Positions 11,552 through 21,163 of a stretch of DNA of 64,000 nucleotides are shown one piece after another. A program made the position numbers and the translations under genes. How positions within the stretch are numbered: the stretch's first letter is position 1; each line of letters begins with the position of its first letter. The notes beneath the pieces were generated by a model, which searched no databases, was not told where the DNA came from, and saw only the letters and a list, made by a program, of their open reading frames with translations. The stretch comes from Nitzschia sp. pyKryTriq1. Lineage: Eukaryota > Bacillariophyta > Bacillariophyceae > Bacillariales > Bacillariaceae. The DNA lies in NCBI GenBank assembly GCA_956465555.1, contig OY101120.1, forward strand, positions 186,001 through 250,000. Reading direction: 5' to 3'.

Positions 11552-13459
11552 AATTGTACAATGGACCATGATCGACTTTTTCTTTCGCAGTACCATGGGA
11601 AATTGGTGCACATCTCTACTGCCAATTTCAGTCATCAAATAAGTATTAGTAAGCAGAAGAAGAAGAACAACAACAACAACAACAACAACAACAATAACAA
11701 CAAAATTCAAGCTCTACCACCCGTCGAGGATCCACTGTTTGGACTTTCCAGACCAAGCACTACCACGGTAATGTTGCAACGCCATGTCGAAATCTATCAA
11801 TGGGTGGAACGGAAACGAGTCTATAAAGTACCTCAACAACAAGCACAACAAGAACAACAAACCATCATTCCTTCTTTCTTGTTTGGAGAACAAGAAGACA
11901 AAGAAGAAGAAGCTACAGCTGCTGGTGAAGAAGAAATAGCAGACAAGAAAAAAAAGAAAAAGAAGAAAGTCATCAATAAGTCGGGAACGGCAGCAGCAGT
12001 AGCAGCCGTGGCGGGCAACATGATGAGTAAATACGAATACGAACAAAAATGGGTACCGAAACCAATCGATGATGGAACTTTCAAATATCGAGCCGGACAT
12101 TATAATGTCGGAAGTTTGCTAATTCCCAGTGAAACCTTTTGGGCAGATCGATTGGAAGTTCCAATCAGCATCAGCAGTAGCAGCAGTACTGTTGATGGTG
12201 GTAGTGCTTGTGGTGGTGGTGGTGCTGATGGAGGAGCAGCAGAAGCAGCAGAAGCAAGAGGACGAGGAGTCGTCGATACAAGTGGTACTATTATTACCAT
12301 TTCGGATCGACAATTGCTGGAACAATTGAATCAGCATCAGCATCATCATAATCGTCATCATCATCATTCCCATCGGTCCGTCCACGTTGTCCTCGTTCCT
12401 CCGGCTGAAAACAAGAACAACAACAGCACTACTAGTACTTCTCTGGTCACCAAGATTCCAGAAGGATATCAGTTGACGGAACATTCACTCTTTTATCGTA
12501 CGAGCGAAGAAGTTCCAAGGGACGAAGAAGACGAAGAACAAGAATACTCTTCCTCTTCCTCGTCGAAAGCCAAGGGCGACAACGACAAGACGAAAATCGT
12601 GCAGACGTCCATCAAAATGGATGGTGAAGAAACGACGTTGTATCAGCTGGTGGCGACTGGAGAATCCTTTTCCACGCTAGAGTTGGCCGAAGAAGCCGTG
12701 CTGATGCTTTGGGTCGATGTACAAACCTTGTCGCTGGACGGGGAAACACGAACGCTCTATCAAGTTGGTGATGACCAGGATCGATACTCGTCCAAGGCCA
12801 AGGCCCTGATTCATGCGGCACGGCTCAAGCAGGAAGAAGAGGAACGCAATGCCCAACTTCCCGCCGCCCAACGAAATAAGAAATACAAGTTCTTACCCCA
12901 GATTGGAGACATTCGAGTCCACTTTAGCGAAATTCAAGTTCCGTCCGATCTCAGTATCGTGGCTCAACTTGTGGTCGAGGAGGAAGACGACAACAACACG
13001 AAAGGAACGATCCGATTACAGCCATGGTTTCCTCCTGGTGTTGGTACTACTAGTAGTAGCACTTCCGAACAAAGAGGCATTGCCTTGTTGAGCGAAGGAT
13101 ACCACTCGGCAGACGACATGTTTCGCAAGGCACAAAAGGATACTGTCTTGGTGACATGGATCGCTCGATTCGGAGCGTGGCTGGTGGGGATGATTGGAGC
13201 CGTCTTTGTGACGCACTTTGGATCTGCCGTGACATGGATCGAGGCTGCCGTGACGAGTCCATCATTTCTAGCTGTCTTGGGCGTTTGGGGGGCCCATGTG
13301 ACACTACCGTGTGGTATCGGAATGATGGTTGCCTCGATGGTCTGGTCCAGGGCAGAGCCCGCAAGAGCTTTACTTGGCGGGGTGCTGGGTCTCTTCTTTG
13401 TCCTGGGGATTGTACAGTTGGGAAAGCGAAGGCTGCGGCAAAAAGTAAAAGTGGACTAG
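11108..13459 (+). CDS. TMEM43-family membrane protein
   Basis: 783 aa from the ATG at 11108; the frame upstream has no ATG. It matches the TMEM43/LUMA family: one N-terminal membrane segment (ILGPLLLLLCLVLDVWI, about residues 89-107), a long lumenal part, and a C-terminal cluster of three or four membrane segments from about residue 680 (IARFGAWLVGMIGAVFVTHF, WGAHVTLPCGIGMMVASMV, LLGGVLGLFFVLGIVQL). The family signatures GDIRVHFSEIQVPSDLSIVA and LSEGYHSADDMFRKAQ precede them, matching human GDVRVSFSYAG and GDFSAEEVFHRE. Human TMEM43 is 400 aa; the extra length is polyGln (about 131-148), polyAsn (about 188-199), Lys/Glu-rich, Gly/Ala and His-rich inserts in the lumenal part. TMEM43 proteins sit in the endoplasmic reticulum and inner nuclear membrane. 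Location here is inferred from the family. Confidence 0.87.
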
Positions 13460-14309
13460 CTCAATGATAGCTACTACTACTAGTAGTATTAGTCTGTCTT
13501 AGATTAGAATATGCAATGGAAGTACTCATGTATCTCGAATCTTGATGATAGTATAATGTCTAGTAGTACTACTAGACCTAACAGAATGAATCACTGCTCG
13601 TCCCCCCCCTTGGCGATCATGATCGTAGAGTGTCGAAATATCAGATGTCATGGTGGATGGATATCCAATCTACCCTCGCTTCAACAACGTTCAAGTCGGA
13701 TGGCAGGGTATGTAGTTTCGATCGAGACGTGGATAGTATTTCTTTTCGACTTGAAGATACAGTAGATCATACCAGTATCGCGTATTTCCCACTGGTATGA
13801 AACTAACTCGTGGCGGGACATAGAGTGAAGACGGAGAACTTCCTTCCGAGTTCTGTGTCCGTCAGGCGTCCGTTTCCCCTGCCTTTGGCGAAACCGATGT
13901 TCTTGCGAAATTGCATAGCGGGTCTGAAAATGACCGCGCGGCGATACGGCGATTCCTTCGTGTCAATTTTGATAGGGACTCTACATTCGCGGGACATCCA
14001 GAGGACACGATTACTTAGTGACTTTTTTCCCGGAGTTCATTCCCTATTTTCCATGACACGCACGGGGCTGCTTGGCGGGCCACGTATCATCGTACCAGTA
14101 CCAGGTACCAGTATTCCAGGAGATTCGCCGGGTCGTGCCGCACCCTCATTCTTTTACACACGCGTACAATAAAACAAAACGCAACACAATCACAAAAATA
14201 ACAACTCATCACAAACCAGAACACGAACAACACCAACAGTTTGCACAGAAGCCAATACCTTTTACCTTTTATCTTTCATCAATATTACCACCACCGTCAA
14301 AGCATAACC
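13460..14309. other. Intergenic region
   Basis: No convincing gene. A perfect 10-bp inverted repeat, TCATACCAGT at 13767-13776 and ACTGGTATGA at 13791-13800, encloses a 14-base loop. The stretch 13810-14170 is open in one frame but begins with GTG and has no protein-like features. The region before the next ATG is rich in ACAA words, typical of a 5' leader. Confidence 0.5.
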
Positions 14310-14993
14310 ATGGGACTATTTCGAAGAAGGCGAAACAGTGACACTGCCTATAAGACTGAACCAGCACCAGTCGTCGAAACACCGAAATTTACAGTGGTCA
14401 TCCTTGAGTTTCCACCCAACTTTGATCCTAACATTTCTGCGCCAGTGAATCGAAGACTCATGTTTCAACACGAGACGGACAGTATCGTCAGTAAGCTCAG
14501 CGACTGTAGCTGCCGATTGCAGTATTGTCGCCGGAGACCCGAATGTTGTGTGGAGTGCAATTACATGAAGGAACAAGCAGTCACCATGAATAAACAACAA
14601 CAACACCAGCCCCCGCCGCCGATAACAAGGACTACAAGCACCGAAACGGCCGACCCATCGATGACCGAGGGTTCGACAACGAATCAAAAACAAAACATCA
14701 AAGTGATTTCAGCACCTTCACTTGGTTTATTGGCCAAGATCGTTTCGTCCCCTCCGGGGGCGTCCAAAAAGAACAGCAACAAGCACCGAGGACAGGAGCA
14801 TCAGCCACTGTTGGAACCATCCCCGTTGTCGATGACCTTGTCACCTACACACTCTCCTTGTCAGAGGCAACACAGGAAGACTCAGAGCGCGGATACTGGT
14901 TTTTTCGGAAAGACCTTTATTGGTTCGAGTTTTGGTCATCACAGTCAAGCAATCACGGTCGAGAGCTTGTCCCTTGACCACGAGCTCGCTTGA
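14310..14993 (+). CDS. Uncharacterised protein with possible N-myristoylation signal
   Basis: 227 aa from the ATG at 14310, which has a favourable context (ACCATGG). The protein starts MGLFRRRRNS: Gly at position 2 followed by a basic cluster is the pattern of N-myristoylated, membrane-attached proteins. Residues 25-75 form the only ordered-looking part (KFTVVILEFPPNFDPN, VNRRLMFQHETDSIVSKL), followed by a Cys-rich patch with eight Cys residues in the span DCSCRLQYC and ECCVECNYM (about 76-100), which could bind metal or be acylated. The remainder is disordered, rich in Ser, Pro, Gln and basic residues. I do not recognise the family. Membrane association at the cytosolic face is an inference. 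Confidence 0.65.
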   Translation: MGLFRRRRNSDTAYKTEPAPVVETPKFTVVILEFPPNFDPNISAPVNRRLMFQHETDSIVSKLSDCSCRLQYCRRRPECCVECNYMKEQAVTMNKQQQHQPPPPITRTTSTETADPSMTEGSTTNQKQNIKVISAPSLGLLAKIVSSPPGASKKNSNKHRGQEHQPLLEPSPLSMTLSPTHSPCQRQHRKTQSADTGFFGKTFIGSSFGHHSQAITVESLSLDHELA

Positions 14994-15671
14994 GGATGAA
15001 GATGCAATTCTAGTTTAGGGCCGCTATGCCCATGATATCCAGTAGTCTTCCCTAGTAGTACGATGGTTTTGCAAAAAATGTTTCTTGTCATAGTATGCAT
15101 CTCGTACTAGTAGTAGGATTACTAGTGCTACGTACTAGTAGTAGCAGTAGAGGAGGAGTTTGGACTGCACACAATTCCAATACTCTAAATCGCTGGTATA
15201 CTCGAAGTACTGCTACAACCTGTTTAATCTACTAGTAGCATTAGGACAGTAGTAGCGACTCGTCTATCATTCATCAAGATCTGATGGTCGAATTCGCTTG
15301 ATTCTTGCTCTATCCCGGTTTTGCAGTCCATTGAGTCGCATATCAGTCGTGTCTTTATTTTCGGCTCGACTTCAACCCTTCTCAACTTCGTCGTTGTTCC
15401 TGCGTGTGATGCGCGTTCGCGCAAAAGCGCATCCCCCATCCCCTGCTCATCCCCCCCCCCCCCAATCTGGAAGATCTTTGAGAAGATCGAGCAAGCAGAA
15501 AAAGTAGTATCTATCCGCCGCCATCCGCCGCAATGCATCACCCGCCAGCATCGCGGCCATACAGTAGCACGAGATCTGGTGTTTTGTTGTGTCTTCACTT
15601 CTGACGAGGATGCGTCAACATCAGTATTATTTCGATCCCCGCGTTCGATCGATAAAACGATACCTGCCACC
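14994..15671. other. Intergenic region and probable 5' leader of the nuclease gene
   Basis: No separate gene. It holds CTAGTAGTAG runs (15050-15240), and a (C)13 tract at 15451-15463. The frame of the downstream nuclease stays open back to 15321 but without an ATG, so I treat this as non-coding leader. Confidence 0.55.
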
Positions 15672-16709
15672 ATGATGATTCCCTGTCGTTTCCCGATTCT
15701 TCTTCTCGTGGGCATATCAGCCACCATCCTCGGCATCACAATGAACGCTGGGGGCACCGGGGGTGTTGTTGTTGATGCCTTTTGTGCTGTTTCTTCGCCT
15801 AGTATTACTGCGAGACCGAGGACCGTCGGCATCACTTGGAGTGATGGGACAAATAATTCACAGTCCATAAGAACGGTGCAGATACTTCGAGGAGGCAGTA
15901 CTATAGTGAGTAGGAATGCTGTATTACTCGAAGCAGCCCGCAAAGCGAGTTCGTCGGCACTTTTTCAAACCATTTGGAATCATCCTTGGATCAAAGCGGC
16001 AGGGGGGTGGCTACTGGCGCTTTACAAGACAACTCGGCTGGAATTGAAAAGTCTCAACACGAATCAACGATGGATCCTTTTGCTGGTCTTTGCGTTGGGA
16101 ATTCAATTGGGACGATCCTTGTCGTATTTTACCTTGCAGCGATTCCAAAATGCTGTCGATATTCCTACCAGATTCTTTGGACCCAAGGCGCCGTGCTTGA
16201 CAGGACGTGCTGTGAGTGTCAGTGACGGCGATACCTTGCGATTTTATCATACGCCGACTCTCTTTCACAAGTCGACGTTGGACAAAAAGAAACAAAAATT
16301 GTCCGAATGTACTCTGCCTGTACGAGTATGTACAATTGATACTCCCGAAACGTCCAAATTTGGCAAACCGGGGCAACCCTTTGGAGAAGAAGCCAAGCAA
16401 GAACTACAGAAATTGATTGGGAATCGCATGATTCAGATTCGATTATTGAGCATGGATCAATATGGACGAGCGGTAGGTCAAGTCTTTGTCCCTCGACGTT
16501 TTCCACTCATCCGGCAACGACTGGGCGTAGATGAGATTTTATTACAGGCAGGGCTTGCCGAGGTCTACCAAGGGGTCGGAGCCGTCTACGGTACCAAGGG
16601 AAAGGGTGAATATATGAAGCTAGAAGAACAAGCGAGGCAAGCCAAGAAGGGGATTTGGTCTCAATTGAAACGAGAATCGGCAGCCGAGTACAAAAAGCGA
16701 ACCAAATAG
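15672..16709 (+). CDS. Staphylococcal-nuclease-domain protein, probably plastid-targeted
   Basis: 345 aa from tandem ATGs in an ACCATGATG context. Residues 1-36 are a signal peptide ending in VVVDAFCAV, where cleavage before Phe fits the ASAFAP-type motif that sends diatom proteins into the complex plastid; a hydrophobic segment at about 135-155 (RWILLLVFALGIQLG) may anchor it. The SNase domain runs from about 175 to 338: VSDGDTLRFY (Asp185, Asp187), LPVRVCTIDTPET (the Arg and Asp-Thr pair of the active site), FGEEAKQEL, and DQYGRAVGQVFV with the second catalytic Arg. All the Ca-binding and catalytic positions of the family are thus present, so an active Ca-dependent nuclease is likely. Plant relatives (CaN-type) are membrane-attached nucleases. 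Targeting is predicted only from the N-terminus. Confidence 0.87.
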   Translation: MMIPCRFPILLLVGISATILGITMNAGGTGGVVVDAFCAVSSPSITARPRTVGITWSDGTNNSQSIRTVQILRGGSTIVSRNAVLLEAARKASSSALFQTIWNHPWIKAAGGWLLALYKTTRLELKSLNTNQRWILLLVFALGIQLGRSLSYFTLQRFQNAVDIPTRFFGPKAPCLTGRAVSVSDGDTLRFYHTPTLFHKSTLDKKKQKLSECTLPVRVCTIDTPETSKFGKPGQPFGEEAKQELQKLIGNRMIQIRLLSMDQYGRAVGQVFVPRRFPLIRQRLGVDEILLQAGLAEVYQGVGAVYGTKGKGEYMKLEEQARQAKKGIWSQLKRESAAEYKKRTK

Positions 16710-19045
16710 CAACTCCTACTAGTAGGGGTCGAGGACAGCTCCTCCTCCTGAAGCGACTGAATGACTGACTTACTGACTGGTGATTGTTTGTATCGACTTT
16801 CAAGGTTGAAAAAAACAAAGCCTAGCACCTTCCCTTTCGTGCCAATTGTTTGTATTTGTTGAAGAAGATACCACCACCGACGATAGCGACAGACCACCTG
16901 ACTGGTGATGGCTAACTCCTACTACTACCTCACGAGTACTTGTCTGAACTGATAATGCAACCTAATACACCTCCGATGTTGGCTGAGATCTTTATGTACA
17001 TAGTCCATGTGATTGTCAAGCCCGGGCACCAATATATAACCTGTAGAGCGGCCTGGCCGATGAATCCGTGATTTCGTTCCTATTTCTACAGTATTAGTAT
17101 CTCTAGTATTGTAGTATCTTGGAGTGAACATTTTTCGCAAAGAGACCACGAGAGAAACCATCCCTAAGATCATGAATGAACAATCATGATCGAGCTAAGA
17201 AATATGCAGATAGGCCCTTGCTCTCTCCTCTGGGGATAGTAGCTGCTCGTCTTCGTCGAGATCTGGAGAAGCGACGAGGATCCTAGACAGCCCAAACCCT
17301 ATAGCCGTGCATACCAGGGTACCAAGGAAGGCCACCCCAATGCTTAGATAGTTTTAATGCTGAACCCACCTGCCCGCCCCCGCCGACCCGACGAGATGTC
17401 AGTCGACCGTCTCTAGTCGAGCCAGTCGAATGTGACATCATCATCATCACGAGAGAAATTTGGGAAGTGAAGCGTGCGTGAAGCGTCGTGCTGTGAACTC
17501 CGTTTATGCTGCACTATCGAAGTTCCGTTGACGCATGCACGGGTTGTTGGCGGGGCAACAGCGTGAAATTGCATACATCGTGGCCGTTATCGCCATTGTT
17601 CCTCGCCTTCGCTTTTTATTAGAACTACATGATGCGGCTACGAGTGAAATTGTGTTCCTCGCTCATCTTGCCGCGTCCCATAAATACCAACGACGGATGA
17701 TAACTAAAGAATACTGTATCCAACAACACTATCAAACGTCATCAGACAAAGTGCCGGTTGGAAGGAAGAAGCTATAATCGGAGAATTCAGTCTTCCGTCC
17801 CTTCGCATCCAGCAGAGCGAAAAACCGGTACCGGCAGATTCTTTATGGATACTACTGTACCAGGTACTAACTATCAAACGAATACCTGGTACCAGGCAGT
17901 ACTCGTACCGGTAGTAGCAGACAAACGACGCTGTCTCCCCCTCCCTTTACCGGTACTACAGTACGGGTACTGTAGTATTGTAGAACGAACACAAGTACAG
18001 GGGGCGGAGAGAGAAGAGGGCGAGAGGGGTACGAGTACATAGGTTCGTACCGGTAGTACGTGCCTCGGGATCACGATGATGATTGATTCGTGGGATCGGT
18101 CGGACCGCCGGGACGACACTCGCGACACTCCGAGCTACAACAATACCTGTCCCTGTACCTGTACTATAAATTCCTCCGAGCTACAGTACCATCAGTACAG
18201 GTACTGGTACGGTACTTGTAGATGAGGAGAGGGCGGAGGGCGGGGATTTGGTCCCCTTTCAGACCCGAATGCAAATACGTACTCTACTCTCTAGTAGCTA
18301 GTAGCTTATAGTAGCACTAGCTCTACTACTCTAGAGAGTAGAAGTAGTTCTTCGTAGTAGTACGATAAGAGTTTATGTACTACTAGTAGCTCCTCTCTTG
18401 GTAGTCTCTAGTAGAGCTACTACTCTAGAGAGTCGAGAGAGTAGAAGTCAAGGAAAGAACAACAAAGAAATGCTGGAATCCACCGCAAGAAGAATCGAAC
18501 AAGCTATCCTACTACTACATTATTAGTTTTGTAAAATATCTTAGTACTACTACTACAAGTTAGCCAGTTGTCAACCTCTTCTCCTCAGACGAAGCAGTAT
18601 GATAGCTCGTACTATAGTGCTACTAATAGATCATGAAGTATAGTAGCACTGGTAGAGAAGCATCATTGGTGTGCTCCTCGTCGCTCGTCAACCTGAAAAC
18701 CATGGGTATAGATTCTGCTTAGTGCAGCACTTAACAGAAGAAGAAAGAATCACTGGGTCTGCACTCATTTAAACGTAGGAGATCGAGAGACTGTAAGAGC
18801 TTCTCTCAAGAAGCTGCAGGCTACTGTTTAACATAACATCGAGGCCATAACCCCCCCCCCCCCCCCCCCTCCATGTACTCTAGGGTGTCAACCCTACCAG
18901 GCCATTACCACGCCTTGAAAAGTAGAGAATGAAAGCTTACTCTATTCGTCTATACTGTATATTAGCGTTGTGTGATAAGTTCATTTAGCTAGCCGCTCGC
19001 AAGTGTATAATAGTTGCCTCCCATCTGGACAACAAGAGGAGGACA
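16710..19045. other. Intergenic region rich in GTAC and CTAG words
   Basis: No gene seen in 2.3 kb. Region 17815-18220 is dense in GTACCGGTAC-type words, and 18270-18440 in CTAGTAG and CTCTAGAGAG words with short palindromes. A run of 19 C lies at 18851-18869. ORFs here are short and lack protein-like composition. Confidence 0.6.
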
Positions 19046-19480
19046 TTACTTGTTCAGGGCTTCCTGCGTTCTTGCGGGAGGAAAGACATATCCTGCTGGT
19101 ACCATTGGCAGCCGTGGTGGAGGACCGAGGGGGCGGGAAAACGATCTCCAGTCAACGACCTTGTTCGGAGCGCATTGCTGCAGCTGGTGCTTGGAATGAG
19201 AAGCGAGTGTCATGAGCTTTCTCTTGGATCCCGCACGTCGTTCTTGGAGGTGGTCGTCGTCTTCGTCGTCAGAAACCACAGGGTGAGATTGGTCAGCAAC
19301 CCGTGATACTCTCTTCGATTGACCCTCCGTCTTCGAGTCGAGTGATGATCGCTTCACTGCTAGCGAAAGGAGAAGCGCGGCGACGTCGTCTTCTTCTGCA
19401 TCGTGGTGCGCTGCTGCCGATGAGCATCCGGTCTTGAGGCGCTTGCTTGGAGGGCAATCCAAAGTTGTTGTTGTTGGTTC

Positions 19481-19522
<42 letters not shown>

Positions 19523-19561
19523 AAGAATCATCATGTTGTGTGGCGAAATGGCTCGTGACAT
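19046..19561 (-). CDS. Small nuclear-type protein, paralogue A (DWRSF/PPRLP family)
   Basis: 171 aa, starting at ATG 19561. It opens with a short leader and 13 Gln, then a basic patch PPSKRLKTGCSS (about 38-48) that could be a nuclear signal, a hydrophobic AALLLSLAVKRSS (61-73), an acidic stretch SDDEDDDHL, a second basic cluster GSKRKL, and a C-terminal block VDWRSFSRPLGPPPRLP followed by MVPAGYVF (137-160). The same three elements, in the same order, occur in the gene at 20696-21163, so the two are paralogues 1.1 kb apart on the same strand. A LLSLA helix next to basic patches resembles small transcription cofactors, but I know no characterised member. A tandem pair of TGACGTCA sites lies about 500 bp upstream. 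Confidence 0.65.
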
Positions 19562-20695
19562 GGTGGAAGTTTAGGGTGATGGTGCTTGCTTCTTTCTTCG
19601 AACTCGGAGTGAATCTCAAATTATGCGGACATTCTCACTTCGCTTTCCGAGCCGTGGTGTCTTTCGAGACGCTGGCGCATGCGTCCATCAGGCAGGCGGG
19701 AGCTGAAAACTGACTTCGTGGCTTGACACGAAAGTTCAGGATCCTTCGCGGAGTCTATCTGTGAGAAGCTGTCCTTCTGATTACATAATAAAAGTTGAAG
19801 TCGCTTGTTCGTCAACATCCGTTGATTGGTGAAACACAGATACCACATAATTATAATACACACATTTTCGACATCACTATGACATATGCTTTCATGTCAA
19901 CTTGGGATTGGAAGTTCCCGAAGGCGATAGTGCAAAGGCAAGGAAGACGATCGAATTGCGAATGAAATCATTATGTAAAGTTCTCGCATCTGAAATTTCA
20001 TCGAATTCGTCCAGCTGGATGAGTGATCTGGATTTATGGCAGCCACTCATTTGATTTGACGTCATGGCTGACGTCAACCAAGTTTCGAGTAGCATGAGAA
20101 AGCTGCCAACTGCCGGACCAAATCTGGGAATCTTTGGATTCAAGGTGTCAACATTCCTGATAGGAGATCGTGGTCTGTGGTTCTCTTTCTTCTCGAGAAG
20201 AAGATCGAGCATCCTTTCGCTGTTCATCATGCATGGTGGGCACGCACGAATCTCAGACCACCCGGGTTCCTATGCAGGACCATGAGACGCTCGCTACCGC
20301 GGTATACCGTACTAGCTACAGCTACTAGTGGAGTAGAGGGCGGAATGGTTTACTCTCTACCAGTACTAGTAGGCGAAGATGACCCAAGGCTCTACGAGTA
20401 AAGCGAATGTCTGTACCATCGAAGCAATAATGTTTGTTCGATCCGAACTGCCCTCGTATTAGCTACTGCCTGATGCTTGATTCATCAAGTTCCAAGACGT
20501 TTCAAAAGCGGAAAGCAATGCATACATGAAAGTTTTCTTCTATAGTAATAGATCTCCGACATTAACGGATAGCTTTATTTTCGTTCTAGATAATCATAGA
20601 TCAAATACGCTTTAGCAACAAGACCAGAAACAAAGGCCGTGAACATTTATTAGTGCAAGCAGGGTAAAAGACGAGGACATCATCATCAGAATCCT
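19562..20695. other. Spacer between the two paralogues
   Basis: No gene. It contains the TGACGTCA pair at 20057-20076 (listed separately). A 112-codon frame on the minus strand (19892-20230) has no recognisable feature and is not called. Confidence 0.5.
20057..20076. promoter_or_regulatory. Tandem pair of TGACGTCA (CRE-like) palindromes
   Basis: Two perfect 8-bp palindromes at 20057-20064 and 20069-20076, separated by four bases (TGGC), centre to centre 12 bp. TGACGTCA is the binding site of bZIP factors of CREB/ATF type; in diatoms similar TGACGT half-sites mediate CO2/cAMP responses. The pair lies 496 bp upstream of the ATG of the paralogue-A gene. Function is inferred from sequence only. 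Confidence 0.55.
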
Positions 20696-21163
20696 TTAAT
20701 GAGCGATTCCAGCTTTAGCGCCCGCGGGAAGCCCTCTGGGAAGTCTGGGGGGCATGGGGAGGGGTTTGAAGGCTGTCCGCCAGTCCTGTCGAAGTGTGCT
20801 GCTGATCGAACCATTGAGCTTGTAGGGTGTTGCTAGCGGCGCGAGTCTCTTGCATCCTGCAATACCACTCCCACTGGAAGCTCTTGAAGTTGTAAATGCT
20901 GGCGTTTCCTTATTTTCATCCGTCTCTTCGTAATCGCAAGAGATTAAGTAAGGGACCGAGCTCTGCCCGTCTTCTGAATTCTCTCTTTGATCAGGATTGC
21001 GCGATGTCAATGATTCTGCTTTGCGACTAGATGCCGACAGCGCCAATGATAGCAGCGTCATTGCGGCAATTCCGCTGTTGCTTGACGATCTCTTGATTCT
21101 TTTTCCCGACGAAGTCGTGGAGCTAGAGCTTTGCTCTTCGATAGGTGATCTCTTCATGGCCAT
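20696..21163 (-). CDS. Small nuclear-type protein, paralogue B (DWRTAF/PPRLP family)
   Basis: 155 aa from ATG 21163. A Ser-rich head contains GKRIKRSSSN (about 20-29), followed by AAMTLLSLALSASS (33-46), a polar Glu/Ser-rich middle, KRLAPLATPYKL, and the C-terminal block QDWRTAFKPLPMPPRLP with RGLPAGAKAG (126-152). The KR(L/I)K patch, the LLSLA helix and the DWR...PPRLP...PAG tail match paralogue A in order and spacing from the ends, while the linkers differ completely. This pattern of conserved islands in a disordered chain suggests short binding motifs. It lacks the polyGln run of paralogue A. Function unknown; nuclear location inferred from the basic patches. Confidence 0.65.
   Translation of the reverse strand: MAMKRSPIEEQSSSSTTSSGKRIKRSSSNSGIAAMTLLSLALSASSRKAESLTSRNPDQRENSEDGQSSVPYLISCDYEETDENKETPAFTTSRASSGSGIAGCKRLAPLATPYKLNGSISSTLRQDWRTAFKPLPMPPRLPRGLPAGAKAGIAH

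Noticed and set aside
15224-15943. 239-codon minus-strand frame over the nuclease 5' region
   Set aside because: No motif; overlaps the signal peptide and leader of a well-supported plus-strand gene.
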